Notes under the pieces: generated by a model | Told to the model about the DNA's origin: nothing | Seen by the model: only the letters and a program-made list of their open reading frames with translations | Database searches by the model: none | Shown: piece after piece, positions 35,352 through 43,499 of the stretch | How positions within the stretch are numbered: position 1 is the first letter of the stretch | Layout: every line of letters starts with the position of its first letter | Translations under genes and position numbers: made by a program | NCBI GenBank assembly: GCA_022843165.1 | Contig: JALHOD010000002.1 | Span: 186,001 to 250,000 of the forward strand | Direction of reading: 5' to 3' | Source: Pseudorhodoplanes sp. | GTDB taxonomy: Bacteria; Pseudomonadota; Alphaproteobacteria; Rhizobiales; Xanthobacteraceae | Length of the DNA stretch: 64,000 nt

Positions 35352-35436
35352 TGGTGCCCAGGAGAGGACTCGAACCTCCACGACTTGCGCCACTGGTACC
35401 TGAAACCAGCGCGTCTACCAATTCCGCCACCTGGGC
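35352..35436 (-). tRNA. tRNA-Leu (anticodon CAG)
   Basis: An 85-base class II tRNA on the minus strand with encoded CCA. The acceptor stem GCCCAGG pairs with CCTGGGC, the D arm is GCGGAATTGGTAGACGC, the anticodon stem-loop is CTGGT-TTCAGGT-ACCAG (anticodon CAG), and a variable arm and the T arm GGAGGTTCGAGTCCTCT follow. It reads CUG, the main Leu codon of such genomes. Confidence 0.97.
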
Positions 35437-35555
35437 TTGCGGCAGACATAAGAGGGGGGATCGCGCGTTGTCAACGCCGCCGCCCCCTATACAGTCCAAA
35501 AACGATCCTGTATTCGCGTCTCGCCCTTGCCCCAATGGCCAGCTAAAGCAATCTC

Positions 35556-36530
35556 ATGCCCATCAAGAGCAATGCCGACACCCTGATCACCGTCTTTGGC
35601 GGTTCCGGCTTTCTGGGCCGCCATGTCGTGCGGGCCCTCGCCAAACGACGATTTCGCATCCGCGTTGCTGTGCGCCGGCCGGAGCTGGCCGGCCATCTGC
35701 AGCCGCTCGGGAGCGTCGGACAGATTCACGCCGTGCAGGCCAATCTGCGCTATCCCCGCTCGGTGGAAGCCGCCACGCGCGACGCCGCCGTCTCCATCAA
35801 TCTGGTCGGCATCCTGTTCGAGCGCGGACGCCAGCATTTCGATCTGGTACAGGCCTATGGTGCCGAACAGGTGGCGCTCGCCGCTTCCGCCTTCGGCGCG
35901 CGGGTGATTCATGTCTCCGCGCTCGGCGCCGACGAGAATGCATCATCGCTCTATGCGCAATCCAAGGCGCGCGGCGAGAAAGCGGTGCTGGCCGCGGCCA
36001 AGGACGCAGTTATTTTCCGCCCCTCGGTCGTGTTCGGGCCGGAAGACCAGTTCTTCAACCGCTTCGCCGCCATGGCGCGGTTCCTGCCGGCCTTGCCGCT
36101 GGTCGGCGGCGGACACACGCGCTTTCAGCCGGTCTATGTCGGCGACGTCGCCGAAGCCATCGCCAATGCCGTCGAGGGCAAGACACGCGGCGGTACGATC
36201 TATGAGCTCGGCGGACCTGACGTGCGCAGCTTTAAGGAATTGATGGAATATGTGCTCGCCACCATCGAGCGCAAACGGCTGCTGCTGCCGTTGCCCTTCG
36301 CGCTGGCAAAACTGCAGGCGCAGTTCCTGCAATTCCTGCCGAATCCACCGCTGACGCCCGATCAGGTTGAACTGCTGCGCCACGACAATGTGGTGTCCGA
36401 GCAGGCGATCGGCGAACGCCGCACGCTGGAAGGTCTCGGCATTCTGCCGACGCCGGTCGAAGCGGTCGTGCCGAGCTATCTGTGGCGCTTCCGCAAGGCC
36501 GGCCAGTTCCGCACCGGGCGCCTCGCTTAA
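35556..36530 (+). CDS. NDUFA9-like complex I-associated NAD(P)-binding protein
   Basis: A 324-residue atypical short-chain dehydrogenase. The N-terminal nucleotide site is VFGGSGFLGRHVV (13-25), and the family pattern continues with INLVGILFERGRQHF and the VFRPSVVFGPED-like stretch (IFRPSVVFGPED). It is most like the NDUFA9 accessory subunit of mitochondrial complex I and its alphaproteobacterial relatives, which have a structural rather than catalytic role. It is not near nuo genes here. It converges with uppP, with only one base between the two stops. Confidence 0.87.
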   Translation: MPIKSNADTLITVFGGSGFLGRHVVRALAKRRFRIRVAVRRPELAGHLQPLGSVGQIHAVQANLRYPRSVEAATRDAAVSINLVGILFERGRQHFDLVQAYGAEQVALAASAFGARVIHVSALGADENASSLYAQSKARGEKAVLAAAKDAVIFRPSVVFGPEDQFFNRFAAMARFLPALPLVGGGHTRFQPVYVGDVAEAIANAVEGKTRGGTIYELGGPDVRSFKELMEYVLATIERKRLLLPLPFALAKLQAQFLQFLPNPPLTPDQVELLRHDNVVSEQAIGERRTLEGLGILPTPVEAVVPSYLWRFRKAGQFRTGRLA

Positions 36531-36531
36531 T

Positions 36532-37338
36532 TCACCAGCCGATCGCCAGCCCGATCAGTCCAAGACAGCCGATGATCACGCGCCACCACGCGAACAGCCT
36601 GAAGCCGTGGTGCGAGACGTAGCCGAGAAACGTCTTCACCACGAAGATGCCGGCGAAAAACGAGCAGATGAATCCGACCGCAACCAGCATGACGTTGTTC
36701 GACGTCATCTGATCGTAGTTCTTGTAAAGGTCGTAGGCGAAGGCGCCGGCCATGGTCGGCATCGCGAGATAGAATGAGAATTCCGCCGCCGAGCGCTTGT
36801 CGGCGCCGAGCAGCATGGCCGACACGATGGTCGCGCCCGATCGCGACACACCGGGGATCATGGCAAAACACTGGAATATGCCGATGGTCAGATACATCGG
36901 CAGCGAAAATTCCGTGGCGTCGTGATAGCTCGGCTTGAGCTCCAGTTGGTCGACCCAGAGCAGAATCGCGCCGCCCGCGATCAGCGTGAAGCAGACGATC
37001 CAGACATTGAACAACACGCTCTTGATAAACGAATGCCCCACGGCGCCGATTAGGGCGGCGGGCAGAAACGCGATCAGCACGCCGAGCACAAAACGCCGTG
37101 CGGCGGGGTTTGAGAACATGCCGAGCGCGATGGCCCAGAGCTTGCCGAAATAGACCGAGAGAATGGCGAGAATGGCCCCGAGTTGGATCAGCACAACGAA
37201 GGTTTTGCCGAACGCGTCGTCGTCGAAGCCGAAGAACCGCTCGAGCATCAGCAGATGCCCGGTGGATGACACCGGCAGGAATTCCGTCAGTCCCTCGACA
37301 ACGCCCAGCAGGGCCGCCTTGAAAAGGTCGAAGGACAT
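36532..37338 (-). CDS. uppP: Undecaprenyl-diphosphate phosphatase
   Basis: An integral membrane enzyme of the BacA/UppP family that removes a phosphate from undecaprenyl diphosphate to recycle the lipid carrier of peptidoglycan and other envelope polymers. The 268-residue protein has both catalytic motifs, [15 protein letters not shown] (near residue 15) and PGVSRSGAT (about 162-170), and seven to eight hydrophobic helices. It stands alone on the minus strand. Confidence 0.95.
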   Translation of the reverse strand: MSFDLFKAALLGVVEGLTEFLPVSSTGHLLMLERFFGFDDDAFGKTFVVLIQLGAILAILSVYFGKLWAIALGMFSNPAARRFVLGVLIAFLPAALIGAVGHSFIKSVLFNVWIVCFTLIAGGAILLWVDQLELKPSYHDATEFSLPMYLTIGIFQCFAMIPGVSRSGATIVSAMLLGADKRSAAEFSFYLAMPTMAGAFAYDLYKNYDQMTSNNVMLVAVGFICSFFAGIFVVKTFLGYVSHHGFRLFAWWRVIIGCLGLIGLAIGW

Positions 37339-37509
37339 GGGAAATCTCCGTCAGGCGGGATAAAGGCGGGAGGAATCTGAAGGAATCGTCGTCAGCCCGC
37401 GTTTTCGCGCAACCCGCCACCATCGGCAACGGCAAAGACCGCCTTCCGGCCGGAAGATTCCGTTTACCCCTCTTACACCTTGAGCCGTCAGGATCGTCCG
37501 CACATTCCC

Positions 37510-38202
37510 ATGCTCACCCTGTTCCACCATCCCTTCTGCCCGCATTCGCGTTTCGTCCGGCTCGCGCTGGGCGAATATGCGCTTGAGGCTGCGTTGGGCG
37601 AGGAAAGGCCGTGGGAACGCCGCGACGGCTTCCTGATGCTGAACCCCGCCGGCACCACGCCGGTTCTGGTGGTTGAGGGATACCCGCCAATTCCGGGGGC
37701 CTCGGTGATCGCGGAATATCTGCACGAAGCGCATGGCGACAGGCTCGAAGAATACCCGTTGCTCGGACGCGAGCTCCATGATCGTGTCGAAATCCGGCGG
37801 TTGCTCGCGTGGTTTAACGACAAGTTCTTCGCCGAGGTCTCAGGCCCCCTGGTGACCGAGCGGTTTTTCAAGCGACACATGACCGTGGACCAGGGCGGCG
37901 GGCCGCCCGACACCGATACGCTGCGTGCCGCGCGGGCTAACATCCGCTATCATCTAGCCTATATCGGCTGGCTGGCGCAAAAGCGCGACTGGCTCGCAGG
38001 CGACCGGTTGTCCTATGCCGATCTCGCCGCCGCCGCCCATCTCTCAGTGGCCGATTATCTCGGCGATGTGCCATGGACCGAAGACGAGAACGCGAAGAAC
38101 TGGTACGCGCGGGTGAAATCGCGGCCGTCGTTCCGTCCGATCCTGGCGGACGTCTCGGCGGGGCTGCCGCCGGCCAAGACCTACGCCGATCTCGACTTCT
38201 GA
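37510..38202 (+). CDS. Glutathione S-transferase family protein
   Basis: A 230-residue cytosolic protein with an N-terminal thioredoxin-like domain ([19 protein letters not shown], then the [22 protein letters not shown] glutathione site) and a helical C-terminal domain. The CPHS at about 10-13 may be a Cys- or Ser-type active site. ATG 37510 fits the usual start of the family; an upstream TTG at 37480 is in frame but less likely. The downstream queG frame begins inside or at its stop codon, so the two are likely co-transcribed. The substrate is unknown. Confidence 0.88.
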   Translation: MLTLFHHPFCPHSRFVRLALGEYALEAALGEERPWERRDGFLMLNPAGTTPVLVVEGYPPIPGASVIAEYLHEAHGDRLEEYPLLGRELHDRVEIRRLLAWFNDKFFAEVSGPLVTERFFKRHMTVDQGGGPPDTDTLRAARANIRYHLAYIGWLAQKRDWLAGDRLSYADLAAAAHLSVADYLGDVPWTEDENAKNWYARVKSRPSFRPILADVSAGLPPAKTYADLDF

Positions 38203-38216
38203 ACGATCCCGACCGG

Positions 38217-39341
38217 TTGAAACAGGCTCTGGCCGAAACGGCGCGCGCGCACGGGTTCGACGCACTCGGCATCGCCCGGCCGGATGAAATCCCGCAGGCG
38301 CGCGAGCGGTTTGAAAAATTCATCGCCGAGGGCGCGCATGGCGACATGGCCTGGCTGGCGACGACCGCCGAACGTCGTGCCGATCCGCGCGCATTGTGGC
38401 CGGATGTGCGCTCGGTCATCATGCTGGGCGTCAATTACGGACAGGACACTGATCCGCTCGCCATCCTGAACGAGCGCGACCGCGGCGCGATCTCGATCTA
38501 CGCCCAAGGCGACGACTATCACGAGATCATCAAGCCGCGCTTGAAAGCGGTTGCGCGCTGGCTGATCGCGCAGGCCGGCGGCGACGTGAAGGTGTTCGTC
38601 GATACCGCCGCCGTGATGGAAAAGCCACTGGCCGCCCGTGCCGGACTCGGCTGGCAGGGCAAGCACACCAATCTCGTCTCCCGCGAATTCGGCTCATGGC
38701 TGTTCCTCGGCGCGATCTTCACCACGCTCGAATTGCCGTTCGACGACCCCGAAATCGATCATTGCGGGTCGTGCCGCGCCTGTCTCGACATCTGTCCGAC
38801 CAGGGCGTTCGATGCCCCCTACAAGCTCGATCCACGCCGCTGCATTTCCTATCTCACGATCGAGCACAAGGGCCCGATCCCGCGCGACCTGCGGACCGCG
38901 ATGGGCAACCGCATCTTTGGCTGCGACGATTGCCTCGCGGTCTGCCCCTGGAACAAGTTCGCGCAGCAAGGTCACAAAGCGAAACTCGCGGCGCGGGACA
39001 CACAGCACGCCCACGCTCTTACCGCGCTTGCGGAACTTGATGACGCAGCTTTCCGCGCACTCTTTCGCAAATCCCCGGTGAAACGAACTGGTCGCGACCG
39101 TTTCATCCGCAATGTGCTGATCGCCATCGGCAATTCTAATGATCCATCACTGGTATTGAAGGCAGAAAAGTTGCTGGACGATCCCTCGCCGCTGGTGCGC
39201 GGTGCCGCGGTATGGGCGCTCGCAAAGTTGTTACCGGCACAAAAGGTCGCGGCGATCGCGCACAAATACCGCCCGACCGAGACCGATGCATCGGTTCTTG
39301 AGGAATGGTCGCAAGCGCGAGCAGCGTTTCCGTCCGATTGA
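38217..39341 (+). CDS. queG: Epoxyqueuosine reductase QueG
   Basis: Cobalamin and Fe-S dependent reductase for the last step of queuosine synthesis in tRNA. The cobalamin-binding half includes [24 protein letters not shown], and two [4Fe-4S] motifs follow: [12 protein letters not shown] and [10 protein letters not shown]-terminal HEAT-like repeats are present. The start is unclear: homologues begin about six residues earlier (NDPDRLK), where the only candidate is CTG 38199, which overlaps the GST stop. TTG 38217 is the first standard start codon, and no ATG or GTG is available outside the GST gene. Confidence 0.9.
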   Translation: MKQALAETARAHGFDALGIARPDEIPQARERFEKFIAEGAHGDMAWLATTAERRADPRALWPDVRSVIMLGVNYGQDTDPLAILNERDRGAISIYAQGDDYHEIIKPRLKAVARWLIAQAGGDVKVFVDTAAVMEKPLAARAGLGWQGKHTNLVSREFGSWLFLGAIFTTLELPFDDPEIDHCGSCRACLDICPTRAFDAPYKLDPRRCISYLTIEHKGPIPRDLRTAMGNRIFGCDDCLAVCPWNKFAQQGHKAKLAARDTQHAHALTALAELDDAAFRALFRKSPVKRTGRDRFIRNVLIAIGNSNDPSLVLKAEKLLDDPSPLVRGAAVWALAKLLPAQKVAAIAHKYRPTETDASVLEEWSQARAAFPSD

Positions 39342-39416
39342 AATCTTTTTTTGCGCTAACTTGCCTATACGCGCCGTCATGGAGCGCCCTATTCTTCCAA
39401 TGAGGGCGATGACGCG

Positions 39417-40439
39417 ATGGCCGAGCGCTTTGCGAGATGGTGGCGTGATCTGGCGCGAGACGGAAAGTCGCCCGATTCGCTGGCGGCCTATGCTTTTGCG
39501 CTGGTCTGCGTTCTGGCTGCGACCGCGGTCCGCGCCGCTTTCGACCTGATCGCCGACAACGTCCTTCCCTTTGCGACCTATTATCCCGCCATTCTGCTGT
39601 CGGCGCTGGCCTGCGGGCTGGGCGCAGGCATGTTCGCGACCATGCTCAGTCTGGTCATCATCTGGTGGTGGGCATGGTCATCGTCGTTTGGCGCGCAGGC
39701 GGTCAACATTCTGGTCTTTCTTCTGTCCGCCGGAACCATGCTGGCGGTCGCCGAACTCTATCGCCGCGCCATCGCACGCGTGCATGCCGAAGAGAAGCGG
39801 CGCGCCTTTCTGGTGCGCGAATTGGAACATCGCGGCAAGAACACCTTCGCCATCGTGCAGTCCATCGTCACGCAGACCTTGCAGGGTCAAAGCGAATTGG
39901 CCGAAACCATCGTCGGACGCATCCGGTCAGTCTCCGCGACCAACGACATCATCACCAAGTCCGAGCACCAGCGGGCGGGCCTGAAAGCCATCCTGGAGCG
40001 GGAGTTGCATCCCTACGACCGCGCGCGCGTGCGCCTGCGCGGAGGCGATATCCAGCTCGAGGCCGAACTCGCGCGTTCGGTCGCCCTGATCGTGCATGAA
40101 CTGGCGACCAACGCGGCGAAATACGGCGCTTTGTGCAAGCCGGACGGACAGTTGTCCGTTGAATGGACGGCGGACGGAGGGCGGCTGTTGCTGGACTGGA
40201 TCGAAAAAAACGGCCCCCTCATCACCAAGCCTTTCGAGCCTGGCTTCGGCGCCAAGCTGATCACGCGATTGCTGAAAAGCCATGACGGCGAGGTCACGCC
40301 GGAATTCCGGCCCGATGGTTTATGCGTTCGATTGTCATTCGCCTTGCCGGCCGAGAAGGAGCTTCCGCCGCACCTCACGCCCGCCGGGCGTCGCTCTCGA
40401 TCGGCTGGCCGTCCGCGTGTTCGGGACATTTCCCCGTAG
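39417..40439 (+). CDS. HWE-family sensor histidine kinase with DUF4118-like membrane domain
   Basis: A 340-residue membrane kinase. The N-terminal part has three or four membrane helices (about 25-115) like the DUF4118/KdpD membrane region. The H-box is VRELEHRGKNTFAIVQSIV with phospho-accepting His138, the N-box is VHELATNAAKYGAL, and the WIEKNGP segment carries the W-x-E pattern that names the HWE family. Such kinases are frequent in rhizobia and often feed the general stress response or light/redox responses; the signal is unknown. The last 65 bases overlap the convergent DUF2948 gene. Confidence 0.88.
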   Translation: MAERFARWWRDLARDGKSPDSLAAYAFALVCVLAATAVRAAFDLIADNVLPFATYYPAILLSALACGLGAGMFATMLSLVIIWWWAWSSSFGAQAVNILVFLLSAGTMLAVAELYRRAIARVHAEEKRRAFLVRELEHRGKNTFAIVQSIVTQTLQGQSELAETIVGRIRSVSATNDIITKSEHQRAGLKAILERELHPYDRARVRLRGGDIQLEAELARSVALIVHELATNAAKYGALCKPDGQLSVEWTADGGRLLLDWIEKNGPLITKPFEPGFGAKLITRLLKSHDGEVTPEFRPDGLCVRLSFALPAEKELPPHLTPAGRRSRSAGRPRVRDISP

Positions 40440-40848
40440 CCCAGACCGGTCCGAGGTCCACCGCCTCCACTTCCAGGCACTCGACGTCCAGCCGCAGCGC
40501 ACCGCCGCCGGAAAACAGCAAGGTCACAACCCCGCCGGGGCTATTGCTTTCGGAAAATTGCACGTCCAGCAGGTTGAGCACCTGCTCCCGGGCCGAACAA
40601 TCGAGATCGCGGCACTTGCAGGAGAGCACGCGGTCGAAACGCAGCGCCGTCCGGCGGCGCTGCCAGGCCGGGATTTCGCTCTGGGCGGCTTCCCAGTCGA
40701 AGCGGTTGAGGGCGATCACCACCCGATTCTCGGCGGGACGCCACAAAATTTCACCAATTTTGACCACGGAGTCCTGCAGATGGGCGGCGACGATTTCGAG
40801 ATCGTCGCGATCGAGAGCAATCAGTTTCAGGAGTTTCGACGCAGTCAT
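40375..40848 (-). CDS. DUF2948 family protein
   Basis: A 157-residue alphaproteobacterial protein of unknown function, found next to murA in many genomes. It has LIALDRDDLEIVAAHLQDSVVKIGE and later FDRVLSCKCRDLDC. Two Cys clusters (CKC and C near 77-84) are visible. Its 3' end overlaps the histidine kinase gene by 65 bases in opposite direction. It lies upstream of murA in transcription order, after which there is a 117-base gap to the murA stop. Confidence 0.85.
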   Translation of the reverse strand: MTASKLLKLIALDRDDLEIVAAHLQDSVVKIGEILWRPAENRVVIALNRFDWEAAQSEIPAWQRRRTALRFDRVLSCKCRDLDCSAREQVLNLLDVQFSESNSPGGVVTLLFSGGGALRLDVECLEVEAVDLGPVWATGKCPEHADGQPIESDARRA

Positions 40849-40965
40849 GACACGACCTCACACGGGTGCCGTTTCAGCGAGCTATGTGATGAAAGTTAGG
40901 AAGCAGACGGGGCAGGTGCAAGGCGCATTCTCATCCCTTCTTCGCCAGGAAGAAGGGACAAGACA

Positions 40966-42255
40966 TTATCCGCTGATGCGTTCGACCATCGCGCCGCAGG
41001 CGCCGAGCTTTTCCTCTAGCCGTTCGAAACCGCGGTCGAGGTGATAGACGCGGTTGACCACCGTTTCGCCCTCGGCGGCCAAGGCCGCGATGACCAGCGA
41101 TACCGAGGCCCGCAGATCGGTCGCCATCACCGGCGCGCCCTTGAGCCGGTCCACGCCTTCGATCATGGCGGTCTGGCCATCGAGCGTGATGCGCGCACCC
41201 AGCCGCGCCAGTTCCTGCACATGCATGAAGCGGTTTTCGAAAATGGTTTCCGTAATACGCGAGGTGCCCTTGGCACGGGTCATCAGCGCCATGAGCTGTG
41301 CCTGCAGATCGGTCGGGAAGCCGGGGAACGGTTCGGTCGTCACGGTGACGGGGCGGAGCCCTGCGCCGTTGCGCGCCACGCGGATGCCTTCATTGGTTGC
41401 GGTGACGGTGGCGCCGGTTTCGGCCAGAAGATCGAGCGCGGATTGCAGCAATTCCGGTCGCGCCCCTTCCAGCAGCACATCGCCGCCGGTCATCGCAACG
41501 GCAAAAGCGTAGGTGCCGGTCTCGATACGGTCAGGCAGCACGCTGTGACGCGTGGGGCCGAGCTTGGAGACGCCTTCAATGACGATACGGGAGGTGCCGG
41601 CGCCGGAAATCTTTGCGCCCATTTTCACCAGGCAATCGGCGACGTCCTTGACCTCGGGTTCCTGCGCGGCGTTCTCGATCACGGTGGTGCCGTTGGCGAG
41701 CACCGCCGCCATGATCGCGACATGCGTGCCGCCCACGGTCACTTTCGGAAAGACGATGTCGCCGCCGCGCAATCCCTTGGGCGCGGTCGCGATCACGTCA
41801 CCCGCTTCGATCTCGATATTCGCGCCCAGCCGCTCCAGCGCCATGATCAGCAGATCCACCGGCCGCGTGCCGATAGCGCAGCCGCCCGGCAGCGACACCC
41901 GCGCCTGTCCCATGCGCGCGACCAGCGGCGCCACCACCCAGAAACTGGCACGCATCTTTGACACGAGGTCATAGGGCGCGACGGTGTCGACAATGGTCTC
42001 GGCCGAAATCTTGACGGTTTGGCCGGCATGCTCCGCCTCACCCGAACGCTTGCCGGACAAGGTCACGTCCACGCCATGATTGTTGAGGATGCGCTGCAGC
42101 TGCACCACGTCGGCGAGATGCGGCACATTGTCGAGGACCAGCGTGTCCTCGGTCAGCAGGCTGGCGATCATCAGCGGCAGCGCGGCGTTCTTGGCGCCCG
42201 AAATCGGGATCTTGCCGTGAAGCGGCTTGCCGCCGGTAATGCGAATGCGGTCCAT
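40966..42255 (-). CDS. murA: UDP-N-acetylglucosamine 1-carboxyvinyltransferase
   Basis: First committed enzyme of peptidoglycan synthesis: transfers enolpyruvate from PEP to UDP-GlcNAc. The 429-residue protein has the PEP-site Lys in SGAKNAAL (Lys22) and the catalytic Cys126 in LPGGCAIG, equal to E. coli Cys115, the residue alkylated by fosfomycin. The AmgK-MurU genes at 3.7-6.0 kb would make UDP-MurNAc downstream of this step from recycled sugar. Confidence 0.97.
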   Translation of the reverse strand: MDRIRITGGKPLHGKIPISGAKNAALPLMIASLLTEDTLVLDNVPHLADVVQLQRILNNHGVDVTLSGKRSGEAEHAGQTVKISAETIVDTVAPYDLVSKMRASFWVVAPLVARMGQARVSLPGGCAIGTRPVDLLIMALERLGANIEIEAGDVIATAPKGLRGGDIVFPKVTVGGTHVAIMAAVLANGTTVIENAAQEPEVKDVADCLVKMGAKISGAGTSRIVIEGVSKLGPTRHSVLPDRIETGTYAFAVAMTGGDVLLEGARPELLQSALDLLAETGATVTATNEGIRVARNGAGLRPVTVTTEPFPGFPTDLQAQLMALMTRAKGTSRITETIFENRFMHVQELARLGARITLDGQTAMIEGVDRLKGAPVMATDLRASVSLVIAALAAEGETVVNRVYHLDRGFERLEEKLGACGAMVERISG

Positions 42256-42341
42256 TCAGCCCTCAACCCTTGGCGGGAGCCCCGCCTGACGCCCTCTTTA
42301 CCGTAAATCGCCTTGGGATTGGGGCGAAATTGGGAGGAATC

Positions 42342-42503
42342 CTAACGATCGGGCTTTCCGCCGGAAGAATTTTGCGCCGGAGGCTCCTGGACCCGGTCGC
42401 GCCCCCGGAGCTGGACTTTGCGGCGCTTGAGATTTTCCCGCAGGGCCTTGCGCAGACGCTCGGCCCGCGCCTCTTCGGATCGGGATTTCGACCGTTCGGA
42501 CAT
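42342..42503 (-). CDS. Small basic conserved protein (53 residues) upstream of murA
   Basis: MSERSKSRSEEARAERLRKA followed by LRENLKRRKVQLRGRDRVQE: a short, very basic, helical protein. Similar short proteins with a RAERLxxALRENLKRRKxQ core occur in alphaproteobacteria, from memory of such sequences. It is read in the murA direction, 86 bases upstream of murA. ATG 42503 is favoured over the in-frame TTG 42539. The ribosome site is weak (CCGGATT). The core pattern suggests nucleic-acid or ribosome binding, but the function is unknown. Confidence 0.6.
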   Translation of the reverse strand: MSERSKSRSEEARAERLRKALRENLKRRKVQLRGRDRVQEPPAQNSSGGKPDR

Positions 42504-42624
42504 AATCCGGACTTGAGGGCAATCCGGCCGGACTGGCAAGCGCCGCTTGCGCCGGTTGCCCCCTTTATGGCAAGGATCGCCCCGTCTTCCGGCGATTTGT
42601 CCCTGATCCGCATCCCGGCTCAGC

Positions 42625-42699
42625 GCTGCTGTAGCTCAGTGGTAGAGCACTTCATTGGTAATGAAGAGGTCGACAGTTCAATCCTGTCCAGCAGCACCA
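42625..42699 (+). tRNA. tRNA-Thr (anticodon GGT)
   Basis: A 75-base cloverleaf with encoded CCA: acceptor stem GCTGCTG with CAGCAGC, D arm AGCTCAGTGGTAGAGC, anticodon stem-loop CTTCA-TTGGTAA-TGAAG (anticodon GGT), T arm GACAGTTCAATCCTGTC. It reads ACC, the favoured Thr codon in GC-rich genomes. Confidence 0.98.
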
Positions 42700-42779
42700 T
42701 CTTTCGTGACCCGACGCCATGATCGGCAGCGGGTCGCCGCCGGGCTACGTACCGTTCCGATGCAACCGCCGGGATTTTG

Positions 42780-43358
42780 ATGGACCTTGCGCATATCCTC
42801 GATCTAGTCCGCCAGCACGGCGAGGCCGTCTATGCCTTCGTCTTTGCGTATGGTGCCTCGCACGGCATGCTGATGGCGCTGTTCGCGGGTTTTGCCGCCC
42901 AGACCGGGGCGCTCGACATTGGCAAGGTCATCATGGCGTGCTGGGCCGGCAGTTGTGTCGGCGATGTGGTCCGGTTCTGGGTCGGCCGCCGCTACGGTGT
43001 GACGTGGCTGCGCCCCTTTCCGCGTATTGAAAGCGGATTGCAAAAGGCGGTGCGCCTGATCGACCGCCACTATCTTTGGCTTCCGCTCATTCATCGCTAT
43101 CCGAACGGCATCCGCAGTGTGGCCGGCTTTGCCTTCGGGATGTCCCGGATGCCCTGGGTGATATTTCTGGCGCTGAATTTTGTGTCGGCCGGTCTGTGGG
43201 CGATCACGATCGTGTCGATCGGCTATGCTTTCGGGCATCTGTCGGAGAAGACCATGAACGACAGTGCGTCGAATTTCGGGCTGGCGATGCTGGTGATATT
43301 CCTCGGACTCGCCTGGTTGCTCGGGAAGCGGCTTGATCGCGCCCTTGAGCGCAGCTGA
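42780..43358 (+). CDS. DedA-family membrane protein (SNARE-associated/VTT domain)
   Basis: A 192-residue inner-membrane protein with about five hydrophobic segments. The DedA pattern is visible: the GDVVRFWVGRRYG motif and the later RYPNGIRSVAGFAFGMSRM stretch with conserved Arg and Gly. DedA proteins include undecaprenyl-phosphate and phospholipid translocases, so an envelope role is plausible, in line with uppP and murA nearby. I start at ATG 42780 just after an in-frame TTG. It follows tRNA-Thr by 80 bases. Confidence 0.88.
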   Translation: MDLAHILDLVRQHGEAVYAFVFAYGASHGMLMALFAGFAAQTGALDIGKVIMACWAGSCVGDVVRFWVGRRYGVTWLRPFPRIESGLQKAVRLIDRHYLWLPLIHRYPNGIRSVAGFAFGMSRMPWVIFLALNFVSAGLWAITIVSIGYAFGHLSEKTMNDSASNFGLAMLVIFLGLAWLLGKRLDRALERS

Positions 43359-43499
43359 TCGACCAAAACGCCTGTTGTTTCAGCCGCCCGCCGGATCGCG
43401 CAGCACATCGCTGTTATACCTTCGTCGCATTTTAAGATTTCGTTAATCATACGGGAACAAGCTTGCAGGTATCTGAAGAAGCTCGAGGAGGCGTCGGGA

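Noticed and set aside
42270-42722. 150-residue plus-strand open frame running through tRNA-Thr
   Set aside because: It contains the whole tRNA gene and has no family pattern; the minus-strand 53-residue ORF is a better candidate here.
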